64,000 bases of DNA from Streptomyces sp. Je 1-369 (GTDB lineage: Bacteria; Actinomycetota; Actinomycetes; Streptomycetales; Streptomycetaceae): NCBI RefSeq assembly GCF_026810505.1, contig NZ_CP101750.1, positions 3,625,254 to 3,689,253 of the forward strand. The letters are read 5' to 3'. This document shows positions 25,037-34,449 of this stretch, in pieces; within the stretch, counting starts at the first letter, position 1; the number at the start of each line of letters is the position of its first letter. The translations under genes were made by a program, and so were the position numbers. The notes beneath the pieces were generated by a model. It saw only the letters and a list, made by a program, of their open reading frames with translations, was not told the DNA's origin and did no database searches.

Positions 25037-25990
25037 TGCCTCGACGTCCTCTGCCACTTTGTAGGCGATGCCGTCGAGGATGTCGTGCTCGCTCACCACG
25101 ACCTCGCGTGCGCCCACCCTGTCCATGATCGCCAGCAGGACCAGGGCGCCCGACGCGATGACGTCGGCGCGGCCCGGGTGCATGACCGGGATCGCGGCGC
25201 GCTCGTCGTGCGTGGCGCGGGTCAGGCGGTCCACGATGGCGCTGACCTGCTGGTACGGGATGCGGGCGTGGTGGATCGCCTGGGAGTCGTAGACGTCGAG
25301 GTCCAGGGCGATCGCGGCGACCGTGGTGACCGAGCCCGCAAGGCCCACCAGCGTGCGGGCCTCCTTGAGCGGGACCGTGCGCTCGGCGAGGTCCAGGGCG
25401 GCCTCGATGTCCGCGCGGATCGCGTCGAGCTGCTCGGGCGCGGGCGGGTCGGTGACCACGCCGTCGCGTACGAGGTGCCGCTCGGTCATGCGGACGCAGC
25501 CGACGTCGACCGAGCGGGCCGCCTCCACCCGGTCCGTGCCGACCACGAACTCCGTGGAGCCGCCGCCGATGTCCACCACCAGGTACGGCTTCGCCAGGTC
25601 GTCACGGCCTGTCAGTTCCTTGGTGGCCCCGGTGAAGGAGAACTCCGCCTCCTGGTCGCCACTGATGACCTCCGGCTCGACGCCCAGGATGTCCAGGACG
25701 CCGCGCACGAACTCGTCGCGGTTCTCCGCGTCGCGGGACGCGGACGTCGCGACGAAGCGGACGCGTTCGGCGCCGTGCTCCTTGATGACCGCGGCGTACT
25801 CGCGGCAGGCCGCGAAGGTGCGGTCCAGCGCCTCCTGCGCGAGGCGGCCCGTCCTGTCCACGCCCTGGCCGAGCCGGACGATCGTCATCCGCCGGTCCAG
25901 GTCGACCAGCTCACCCGTGGCCGGGTCCGCGTCCGCGACCAGCAGGCGGATCGAGTTCGTACCGCAGTCGATGGCGGCGACCCGGTTCAC
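25019..25990 (-). CDS. ppx: exopolyphosphatase / GppA-type phosphatase
   Basis: 323 residues. It hydrolyses inorganic polyphosphate or pppGpp, linking phosphate storage to the stringent response; cytosolic. The ASKHA-fold phosphate loops are 'AAIDCGTNSIRLLV' (residues 4-17) and 'VVDIGGGSTEFVVG' (about 140-153), with 'RFVATSASRDAENRDEF' between them. It starts GTG, and its first base pairs overlap the DUF501 stop (GTGA at 25990-25987), so translation is coupled. This is the third gene of divIC-DUF501-ppx, an order conserved in actinobacteria. Which substrate dominates cannot be told. Confidence 0.9.
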   Translation of the reverse strand: MNRVAAIDCGTNSIRLLVADADPATGELVDLDRRMTIVRLGQGVDRTGRLAQEALDRTFAACREYAAVIKEHGAERVRFVATSASRDAENRDEFVRGVLDILGVEPEVISGDQEAEFSFTGATKELTGRDDLAKPYLVVDIGGGSTEFVVGTDRVEAARSVDVGCVRMTERHLVRDGVVTDPPAPEQLDAIRADIEAALDLAERTVPLKEARTLVGLAGSVTTVAAIALDLDVYDSQAIHHARIPYQQVSAIVDRLTRATHDERAAIPVMHPGRADVIASGALVLLAIMDRVGAREVVVSEHDILDGIAYKVAEDVEAGRKGD

Positions 25991-26520
25991 TCGGCGCCCT
26001 CGGCGGCGCACGGCGTGACGCAGGGGCCCTTGGCCCACCACTCGGGGAGCATCTCGATGGCCTCGTCGCCCAACGGGTTCACGCCGGGGCCCGCGGCCAG
26101 CGAGTGGCCGACCAGGACGTGCAGGCACTTCACGCGGTCCGGCATGCCGCCCGCGCTGGGGAAGCCCTCCAGGACCTCGATGGCGTCACGGCGCGCGATG
26201 TAGTCCTCGTGCGCCGCGCGGTACTGCTTCGCCAGCTCCTCGTCCGTCGTGAGCCGCTCCGACATCTCCTTCATGACGCCGTTGGCCTCGAGGGTGCCGA
26301 TCGCGGAGGCGGCCCGCGGGCACGTCAGGTAGTACGTCGTGGGGAACGGCGTCCCGTCCGGGAGGCGCGGCGCCGTCTCGACGACATCCGGCTGTCCGCA
26401 GGGGCAGCGGTGCGCGATGGCCCGCAGGCCGCGCGGCGGGCGGCCGAGCTGCTGCTTGAAGGCCTCGACGTCAGCGTCGGTGGGCTCGGTGCGCTCAGTG
26501 GTCGGCGGGGGCGTTTCCAT
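25987..26520 (-). CDS. DUF501 family protein
   Basis: 177 residues. The N terminus is Pro/Thr/Glu-rich and then the DUF501 core follows: 'FKQQLGRPPRGLRAIAHRCP', 'CGQPDVVETAPRLPDGTPFP' and 'TTYYLTCP', with Cys residues that could form a metal or disulfide site. The end is 'KCLHVLVGHSLAAGPGVNP'. It is always found between divIC and ppx in actinobacteria and has no known activity. It overlaps ppx by four bases. The 50-base gap to divIC carries the 20-bp repeat at 26535-26579. Confidence 0.85.
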   Translation of the reverse strand: METPPPTTERTEPTDADVEAFKQQLGRPPRGLRAIAHRCPCGQPDVVETAPRLPDGTPFPTTYYLTCPRAASAIGTLEANGVMKEMSERLTTDEELAKQYRAAHEDYIARRDAIEVLEGFPSAGGMPDRVKCLHVLVGHSLAAGPGVNPLGDEAIEMLPEWWAKGPCVTPCAAEGAE

Positions 26521-26534
26521 GCCTGTCTTCCGTG

Positions 26535-26579
26535 TCAGTGGTCAGGAGGGTCAGTCGTCTGTCAGGCGGGTCAGTCGTC
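26535..26579. repeat. 20-bp tandem duplication of the divIC 3' end
   Basis: GGGTCAGTCGTC occurs at 26548 and again at 26568, exactly 20 bases apart. The second copy is the end of divIC itself (the D-D-stop codons). A partial third copy lies at 26535-26547. On the divIC strand, extra TGA codons lie past the real stop in two frames. Confidence 0.8.
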
Positions 26580-27050
26580 GGGGCGGTCGGCCTTGTCGAC
26601 GCCGTCCCAGACGTTCGAGTACCAGGGGCGCGTCGCCGCCCCCTGGTCCGTGCGGCGGCTCTTGAGGGCCGCGGGGTCGATCACCGTGAAGCCGGTCTCG
26701 CCGGGCATCACGTAGTGCAGGCGGTCCCGGACGCGCTGCTCCGCGTACGCGTCGTCCTGCCAGCGGGCCTTCTCGTCGCGCAGCTTCTCGACGTCCGCCC
26801 GGTGCTCGGCCTGCTGCCGGCGCAGGTCGTCGATCTCGGCGCGCTGCGACACGTACTGCCGCATCGGATACGCGAGGGCGACGACCAGGGAGCAGAGCAC
26901 GAGCGCGAGGAGCGCGGCGCGGCCGGTGAGCCGGGAGCGGCGCGCCTGGCGCTTGGTCTGGGAGCGGTAGACGCGCTCGGCGGTCTGCTCGCCGAGCAGT
27001 CGCAGGCGGGTCGCGGTGGAGAACCGGTCCTTGGTCCCGGCCTTGGCCAT
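26571..27050 (-). CDS. divIC: septum formation initiator (FtsB/DivIC family)
   Basis: 159 residues: a basic cytoplasmic segment (1-45), one membrane helix ('AALLALVLCSLVVALAYPM'), then an extracytoplasmic coiled coil ('RAEIDDLRRQQAEHRADVEK') and a DivIC tail with 'AEQRVRDRLHYVMPGETGF'. It joins FtsL and FtsQ in the divisome and is needed for efficient sporulation septation in Streptomyces. The ATG at 27050 is preceded by GAGGCGGAACC; the longer frame to 27140 lacks a ribosome site. It is first in the divIC-DUF501-ppx cluster. Confidence 0.9.
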   Translation of the reverse strand: MAKAGTKDRFSTATRLRLLGEQTAERVYRSQTKRQARRSRLTGRAALLALVLCSLVVALAYPMRQYVSQRAEIDDLRRQQAEHRADVEKLRDEKARWQDDAYAEQRVRDRLHYVMPGETGFTVIDPAALKSRRTDQGAATRPWYSNVWDGVDKADRPDD

Positions 27051-27173
27051 GGTTCCGCCTCCCCAGAGCTGCGCGGCGCTTACACGTACGTACGTCCCCG
27101 CACACGGTACGGGACCGCGTGCGGGGACGTAGGTAACCACGTGGCTACGTGAGTTCAGCCCTTGCTGTGCTCA

Positions 27174-28532
<1,359 letters not shown>

Positions 28533-28628
28533 CTAACCGGCTCCGGGCCTTCGGCCAGCCGACCGCCCGTCCCCTGGGACGGCACAAAGGCCATATGGCG
28601 CGGAAACAGGGCGTAAGACCATGTTCTC

Positions 28629-28640
28629 TACTCGCTAGTA
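28629..28640. promoter_or_regulatory. TACT-CGCT-AGTA palindrome upstream of eno
   Basis: A perfect 4-bp inverted repeat with a 4-base centre, 163 bases before the eno start. The same TACT-N4-(A/G)GTA form occurs at 55485 and 57734. Such boxes fit TetR-family dimers. There is no experimental support. Confidence 0.35.
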
Positions 28641-28687
28641 GCGAACAAGAGGGGCGGCAGCGGCGGCGGGAACGGGTGCGGACATGA

Positions 28688-28730
28688 CCCCGCCCCGGTG
28701 CGTACGGGGGATACGCGCACCGGGGCGGGG
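28688..28730 (-). terminator. second hairpin downstream of rpfA
   Basis: Perfect 15-bp arms (28688-28702 and 28716-28730, CCCCGCCCCGGTGCG) with a 13-base loop. Confidence 0.75.
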
Positions 28731-28750
28731 AGCCCGTGGGGACGGGGGGT

Positions 28751-28780
28751 ACGGCCGTGCGTCCGCCGAGGCACGGCCGT
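28751..28780 (-). terminator. first hairpin downstream of rpfA
   Basis: 10-bp arms ACGGCCGTGC and GCACGGCCGT with a 10-base loop, 12 bases past the rpfA stop. Confidence 0.75.
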
Positions 28781-28791
28781 GACCGAATGGG

Positions 28792-29535
<744 letters not shown>

Positions 29536-29718
29536 TCACCGACGCCTGCGAGGTGAGCTGTCGGGTTCGGGCCGATGTGGTTGCCCGGCCGCACTCCTTC
29601 GAGTGCGGCTTCACCCCTAGCCGCATGACGCGGCACTTACCTGGGTCCCCCGCTCCTGCCTACGGCGCTCAAAGCGACGACTGTTCCCGTCCGGCCGTTG
29701 GCAGGATTCGGCGTACCG
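29536..29718 (-). promoter_or_regulatory. ydaO-yuaA (cyclic di-AMP) riboswitch upstream of rpfA
   Basis: The minus-strand leader contains the conserved blocks of this class in order: GAATCCTGCCAACGG (from about 29709), GGGGGACCCAGGT (from 29653), GCTAGGGGTGAAGCC (from 29622), and CCCGACAGCTCACCTCGCAG (from 29565) followed by GGCGTCGGTGAGG. A perfect hairpin GCCGCACTC...GAGTGCGGC (29590-29611) fills the variable arm. Binding of c-di-AMP normally turns the gene off. The rpfA ATG lies 15-20 bases past its 3' edge. Confidence 0.92.
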
Positions 29719-29871
29719 ACCGGCGGGGCCCACCAGTGGCGAGCGGTGACGACGGTAATCACGCATTCGCCTGAATTTCAAAGACGATCAGGGCTTCTGA
29801 GACCCATCTCTCACTTGCGCCAAACCAGACATACGGCGTGAAATCCCCACCCGACGCTTCGTCAACTTCCG
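29719..29871. other. rpfA promoter region and rpfC 3' spacer
   Basis: This stretch lies between the riboswitch 5' edge and the rpfC stop. It is AT-richer than average (29755-29880), as expected for the rpfA promoter. I see no hairpin terminator after rpfC. Confidence 0.4.
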
Positions 29872-30951
29872 TTACTTTTCGCCCAGATCGAGGCTCTGAC
29901 CGGGGAGAATGAGGTCCGGGTCCGTGCCGACGGTCTTCTTGTTCTCGGTGTAGAGCTCGTGCCATCCGCCGTCGACGCCGAGGTCGTCCGCGATGACCGA
30001 GAGGTTGTCTCCGGAGCGCACGGTGTACGTCCCGTCGGCGACCTTGCCGGAGCGCTTCTCGCCGCGCGAGGCGTGGCGTCCTGACCGACCGTCGGCGCTC
30101 TCGCTCTCGTCCGCGCGGTCGCCGCGGTGACGGCCCGCGGAGGGGTCCGCGGAGGGATCCGCGGAGCCGTCCGCGTCGTCGGCCGGGTCGGTCGAGTTCT
30201 CGGGCGTGGGCGAAGTGGCGTCTTCGTCGCCCGACTTGCCGGAGTCACCCTTGTTGGCGTCGGCTTCGCCCTTGCCGTCCTTACCGCCCTTGTCGCCCTT
30301 TTCGTCGGACTCGTCGTGATTCTTGTCTCGGGAGTCCTTGCCGGAGCCGGGCGTGTCGCTCGCGTCGTCGGAGGGCTTCTCCGGATCGGAGGCGCCGTCG
30401 GAGGCGTCATCGGACGGCTTGTCCGCCTTCTCGCCCTTGCCCTCGCCCTTGTCCTTGCCGGAGGGGTCCTTGTCGCCCTTGTCGTCCTTGCCGCCCTTGT
30501 CGGAGCCCGTGGAGTCCGACGGCTCGGTGGGCTTCGGCGTGATCGGGGCGCCCGGATCCACGTCCGCCGCGGCGCCGTCCTGGGTGAGACCGGCGATCGG
30601 GGCGCAGCTCGGCCACGCGGCGGTGCCCTTGGCGTCGAGGACCTGCTCGGCGACGGCGATCTGCTGGGACCGGCTCGCCTGGTCGGCGCTCGGCGCGTAG
30701 TCCAGGCCGCCGTACGCCTCCCAGGTCTCCTGGGAGAGCTGGAGCCCGCCGTAGTAGCCGTTGCCGGGGTTGGCGCTCCACTCGCCGCCGCTCTCGCACT
30801 CGGCGAGCTTCTGCCACGTCGTGGTCTCGGCGGCGTTCGCGCTCGTGGCGCCGAGGAGCGGGATGGCGATGGCTGATCCGGTGACTCCTGCCGCGACGAT
30901 GAGGGCCGGGGCCTGGCGGGGGCGTCGGTGACGACCATTGCCGGAGAGCAT
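29872..30951 (-). CDS. rpfC: resuscitation-promoting factor with LysM and long acidic linker (RpfC type)
   Basis: 359 residues. A signal peptide (1 to about 40, 'LLGATSANAAETT') is followed by the Rpf domain (41-118: 'WQKLAECESGGEWSANPGNG', catalytic Glu; 'GTAAWPSCAPI'). A linker of some 170 residues rich in Asp, Ser, Lys and Gly ('KGGKDDKGDKDPSGKDKG') follows, then a C-terminal LysM ('YTVRSGDNLSVIADDLGVDG'). It probably cleaves peptidoglycan during spore germination together with RpfA, next door on the same strand. I chose ATG 30951 at 'MLSGNGRHRRP', after GAAAGG. A strong hairpin stands 25 bases before it. Confidence 0.9.
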   Translation of the reverse strand: MLSGNGRHRRPRQAPALIVAAGVTGSAIAIPLLGATSANAAETTTWQKLAECESGGEWSANPGNGYYGGLQLSQETWEAYGGLDYAPSADQASRSQQIAVAEQVLDAKGTAAWPSCAPIAGLTQDGAAADVDPGAPITPKPTEPSDSTGSDKGGKDDKGDKDPSGKDKGEGKGEKADKPSDDASDGASDPEKPSDDASDTPGSGKDSRDKNHDESDEKGDKGGKDGKGEADANKGDSGKSGDEDATSPTPENSTDPADDADGSADPSADPSAGRHRGDRADESESADGRSGRHASRGEKRSGKVADGTYTVRSGDNLSVIADDLGVDGGWHELYTENKKTVGTDPDLILPGQSLDLGEK

Positions 30952-30976
30952 GCGGGTGCCTTTCACGAGACTGCAG

Positions 30977-31011
30977 CGACGACTTGAACGCGTGGGGCGC
31001 TCAAGTCGTCG
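30977..31011 (-). promoter_or_regulatory. 11-bp hairpin in the rpfC leader
   Basis: Perfect arms CGACGACTTGA (30977-30987) and TCAAGTCGTCG (31001-31011) enclose a 13-base loop that can itself close with GCG/CGC. It ends 25 bases before the rpfC ATG. It could be an mRNA element or an operator for a dimeric regulator. Confidence 0.55.
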
Positions 31012-31089
31012 TGAACGTAGCCGCAGTCGAACGCTTGTCACAAGTCGATGCAGCGGAGATCACGTGAACATCACAGTCGTGACGGGGCG

Positions 31090-32385
31090 TCAGTCGGACA
31101 CCGTTGTCTGTGCGGTCGTGAACTTCACGGGCAGGGTGCGCAGTCCCCGCATGATCAGTCCGCCACGCCACCGCAAATCACCCGGTTCAGCCGCGAGTTG
31201 CAGGTCGGGAAGGCGCCGGAGCAGCGTCGCGAGGGCGGTCCGGCCCTCCAGACGGGCGAGCGGGGCGCCGAGACAGTAGTGGATTCCGTGCCCGTATCCG
31301 AGGTGTTGGTTGTCGCGACGGGAAAGATCGAGTGTGTCGGGTTCCTCGAACCGGGCGGGGTCGCGGTCGGCGGCGGCGAGCACGACGAGGACGGGGTCGC
31401 CCGCGGCGATGTCCTGCCCGCCGATGGTGAGCGGCTCCGTCGCGAAGCGCCAGGTGGCGAGCTCGACGGGGCCGTCGAAGCGGAGGAGTTCCTCGACGCC
31501 GGTCTCCAGGAGTCCGGTGTCGCCGTCCGCCAGCGCCTTCTGGAGGCGGGCGCGCTGCTCGGGGTGGGTGAGGAGCGCGTACATCCCGTTGCCGATGAGG
31601 TTCACGGTGGTCTCGAACCCGGCGAAGAGAAGGATGAACGCCATGGCGGCGGCCTCGTTCTCGGTGAGGTGCTCGCCGTGGTCCGAGGCCTTGATGAGAC
31701 CGGAGATGAGGTCGTCGCCGGGTTCGAGGCGCTTGCGGTGGATGAGTTCGGCGAGGTATCCGCGCATCTTCTTGACCGACCGTGCGACGCCGCCTCGCGG
31801 GCCCCCGCCGTGCCGGATCATCATGCCCGCCCAGTCGCGGAAGTCGTCCTGGTCCTCGCGCGGGACGCCCAGAAGGTCGCAGATGGCATAGATGGGGAGA
31901 GGGAAGGCGAACTCGTGGATGAGGTCCGCGGAGCCCTCCTCTCCCTCCTCGATGAATGTGTCGATGAGCTGGTCCGTCAGCTCCTGCACACGCGGCGCGA
32001 ACTCGGCTACGCGGCGGGGGGTGAAGGCCTTGGCGACGAGGCGGCGCAGGCGGGTGTGGTCCGGCGGGTCGATGTTGAGCAGATGCGTCATGAGGTTGGC
32101 GCCGCGTTCGCCCGGGATGCCGGTCTTGCGTTTCGCGTGCGCGGGCTCGTCGTGGTGGGCCGGGTTCTTGCTGAGACGTTGGTCCGCGAGGGCTTGGCGG
32201 GCGTCTGCGTAGCGGGTGACCAGCCAGGCGTCCACGCCGCTCGGGAGCGGGGTCTTCCTTACGGGGGCGTTGTCCCGGAGCCAGGCGTAGGCGGGGTACG
32301 GGTTGGAGGCGAACTCCCACGTGAAGAGTTCGGGCTCTGACTCCGGGGTGCCCCCGGGCGGCGGGGCGGGCTGTTGGTCGTGCAT
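31090..32385 (-). CDS. cytochrome P450
   Basis: 431 residues, typical for a soluble bacterial P450 that needs a ferredoxin and a reductase. The I-helix is 'LLFAGFETTVNLIGNG' (A-G-x-E-T-T). The K-helix E-x-x-R region is less clear, with 'ELLRFDGPVELATWRFATEP'. The haem loop is 'LGYGHGIHYCLGAPLARLE', with Cys as the iron ligand and the usual F-G-x-G replaced by L-G-Y-G. The start at 32385 ('MHDQQPAPPP') fits the family; the longer frame to 32448 is not needed. No ferredoxin or biosynthetic partners are adjacent, so the substrate is unknown. Confidence 0.9.
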   Translation of the reverse strand: MHDQQPAPPPGGTPESEPELFTWEFASNPYPAYAWLRDNAPVRKTPLPSGVDAWLVTRYADARQALADQRLSKNPAHHDEPAHAKRKTGIPGERGANLMTHLLNIDPPDHTRLRRLVAKAFTPRRVAEFAPRVQELTDQLIDTFIEEGEEGSADLIHEFAFPLPIYAICDLLGVPREDQDDFRDWAGMMIRHGGGPRGGVARSVKKMRGYLAELIHRKRLEPGDDLISGLIKASDHGEHLTENEAAAMAFILLFAGFETTVNLIGNGMYALLTHPEQRARLQKALADGDTGLLETGVEELLRFDGPVELATWRFATEPLTIGGQDIAAGDPVLVVLAAADRDPARFEEPDTLDLSRRDNQHLGYGHGIHYCLGAPLARLEGRTALATLLRRLPDLQLAAEPGDLRWRGGLIMRGLRTLPVKFTTAQTTVSD

Positions 32386-32499
32386 GGGTTGACGGTATCC
32401 GGGTGCGGGCTCGTTGTGGCTGGTCGCGCCCACGCGGTGGAGCCGCACATCGATACAGCCCCGCGTCCCTGGGCGACCTGCGCCGCCGGGACCGCGTCC

Positions 32500-33522
32500 C
32501 TAGCGGGCCTCCGCCGTCAGGATCGCGTCCCTGTACGCCCGCGCCGCTGCCCTCAGTGCTGCCTCCGGGTCCACCCCCTCCGACTCCGCCCGCAGCGCCA
32601 ACGTCAGGAGTTCGTAGCCGACGCCCTCCCCCGGGGGGAGCGGAACCTCCAGGGACGCCGTTCGTACGCGCGAGGCGAGCTTCGCCGCCAGGGCCAGGGA
32701 CGGCTGGCCCAGGGGGATGCCCTCCGTCAGTGACGTGCGGCGTTTCTCTTCCGCCTTCGTGCGGAGCCAGTGTGCGCGTACGTCCTCGGGGGTCTGCGCC
32801 GAGTCGTCGCCGAAGACGTGGGGGTGGCGGTGGATCAGTTTCTCCACGATGCCCGCCGCTACGTCGTCGATGGAGAACGGGGCATCGTCGGCCTCATCGT
32901 CGTCGTCCGAGTCACCGGGCGCGTCCTGCGCGATCCGGGCGTGGAAGACGACCTGGAGCAGGACATCGCCCAGCTCCTCGCGGAGTTCCGCCCTGTCGCC
33001 GTCCTCGATCGCCTCGACCAGTTCGTAGGCCTCCTCGATCGCGTACTTGGCGAGGCCCTTGTGGGTCTGCTGGGAGGACCACGGGCATTCGGCGCGGATG
33101 CGGTCCATGACCTGGACCAGGTCCAGCAGGCGCGCGCCCGGCAGGTCGTACGAGGCGGGGAGGAGCTCCAGGTCCGGCATGGCGACCCGGCCCGTGCCCG
33201 CGAGCCGGGCCAGGCCGTCCGTCAGCGCGCGGTCGCCCTCGGCCGTGGCGACGACCAGGACCGTGCGGCCGCCCGCGCACGCCTCGACCAGCTCCTGCGC
33301 GGTGGGCGCCGCCTGATCGACCCGTACGCCCGCCTCCCGCAGGTACGGCAGCTGCGGATGCGTCGCGTCGGCGCACAGCACCTCGTCCGCGGCGTGCAGC
33401 GCCTGCCAGGCGGGCCAGGAGAGCAGGCCGGGCGCCACCCGGTGGCTCGTGGTGAGCAGGATGACGCGGCCGACGGACGCGTCGGAGGAGTCGGCCGGGG
33501 GCTGGGGCTCGGTCTGGTTCAC
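32500..33522 (-). CDS. mazG: nucleoside triphosphate pyrophosphohydrolase (MazG)
   Basis: 340 residues. It hydrolyses (d)NTPs to monophosphates and PPi, cleaning the nucleotide pool. The N-terminal 130 residues ('VILLTTSHRVAPGLLSWPAW', 'EVLCADATHPQL') look like a degenerate tetrapyrrole-methylase-like domain, as in YabN/MazG fusions. The MazG domain at about 140-270 has 'CPWSSQQTHKGLAKYAIEEA' and the metal site E-E-x-x-E...E-x-x-D in 'IEEAYELVEAI' and 'LREELGDVLLQVVFHA'. A helical C-terminal region completes it. Cytosolic; not in an obvious operon. Confidence 0.9.
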   Translation of the reverse strand: MNQTEPQPPADSSDASVGRVILLTTSHRVAPGLLSWPAWQALHAADEVLCADATHPQLPYLREAGVRVDQAAPTAQELVEACAGGRTVLVVATAEGDRALTDGLARLAGTGRVAMPDLELLPASYDLPGARLLDLVQVMDRIRAECPWSSQQTHKGLAKYAIEEAYELVEAIEDGDRAELREELGDVLLQVVFHARIAQDAPGDSDDDDEADDAPFSIDDVAAGIVEKLIHRHPHVFGDDSAQTPEDVRAHWLRTKAEEKRRTSLTEGIPLGQPSLALAAKLASRVRTASLEVPLPPGEGVGYELLTLALRAESEGVDPEAALRAAARAYRDAILTAEAR

Positions 33523-33554
33523 CTGTCGAACGTAACCCAGCCGGGGCGCGGGTT

Positions 33555-33633
33555 CTTACGTCGGCTGTCCCCTCTTACACCGGCTGTTCCGGTCCTACGC
33601 CGGTTGTTCCGGTCCTACACCGGCTGTTCCGGC
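33555..33633. repeat. 20-bp tandem repeat copying the stop codon of the SurA-like gene
   Basis: Four units of about 20 bp, each containing CCGGCTGTTCC or a close variant preceded by CCTAC or CTTAC. The rightmost is the real 3' end of the lipoprotein gene (stop at 33615-33617). On the coding strand each unit repeats G-A-A-C-A-G-C-C-G-G then TAG or TAA. Because 20 is not a multiple of 3, the stops fall in all three frames. Confidence 0.85.
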
Positions 33634-34289
33634 GTCCCCGAACCCGTTTCCGCCTGCGTGACCTGCCGCACCCACGGCGTCTTCGCGTCCATGCGCTTGT
33701 TCTTGTCGACGTCCCACGTGCCGTACCGCGGGTTCAGGTCGATGTCGAGCTTCTTCGACGCGGCCGACAGCGCCTTCCAGAAGACCGCCTGGCCCTCCGG
33801 CGAGTTCATGTCCGCGCCCAGCTTCGTCGAGAGCTTCTGTGCCTCGATCTCCGTGCGCAGGCTGTCGTCGAGGCGGGCCGGGGCGACGTTGTACTGCTGC
33901 AGCCAGCCCTCCTCCAGCGCCTTCCTGCCGCCCGACTGCTGCTCCATGCCCTGGCGCATGGTCTGGATGTCGCGGCGCGTGACGCTCACCCCGGCGTCGG
34001 TGGCCGCGCGGTGCAGGACCTTGTCCAGGACCATCGTGTGGAGCGTGGCGCGGGTGAGGCCGCCGGACTTGGCGATGGCCTGCGCGTACTGCGCGTCGTC
34101 GGGGATGGCCGAACGCTGCGCGTCCCGCACCTCGTTCACCCGGCCCTCCAGCTGCGCGACCGTGATGCGGTCGTCGCCGACGACGGCGGCGGCGCCTGGG
34201 TGCGCGTCGCTGCCGCAAGCGGTCAGCAGAGGAGCCGCGGCGATCGCGGCCGCGGAGAGGATGAGCGCTGTACGACGACGGCGGTGCAA
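33615..34289 (-). CDS. SurA N-terminal-like lipoprotein
   Basis: 224 residues from a TTG start fixed by GGGAGG six bases upstream. The signal ends in the lipobox 'LLTACGS' (Cys about residue 25). A SurA-N-like helical domain follows: 'AAVVGDDRITVAQLEGRVNE' then 'RATLHTMVLDKVLHRAATDA' and 'RRDIQTMRQGM'. No PPIase domain is present, so it is a short chaperone-like form. It probably sits outside the membrane and may help exported proteins fold. A longer frame to an ATG at 34382 would put a non-signal leader before the lipobox, so I reject it. Confidence 0.8.
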   Translation of the reverse strand: MHRRRRTALILSAAAIAAAPLLTACGSDAHPGAAAVVGDDRITVAQLEGRVNEVRDAQRSAIPDDAQYAQAIAKSGGLTRATLHTMVLDKVLHRAATDAGVSVTRRDIQTMRQGMEQQSGGRKALEEGWLQQYNVAPARLDDSLRTEIEAQKLSTKLGADMNSPEGQAVFWKALSAASKKLDIDLNPRYGTWDVDKNKRMDAKTPWVRQVTQAETGSGTPEQPV

Positions 34290-34449
34290 GGAAGCCTCCC
34301 GAGGAGATTGTGCGGCGGTGCACAAAGTCTTGCGGTGATCGATGTTAGGGAGTGACCGGCTTATCGGCCAGCCATTCGACACCTATTCGACCAACGACTT
34401 CCCGGGAGTTGGGGCACCCTCCCGCAGGCACCACCCAGCCGTACGGGCG

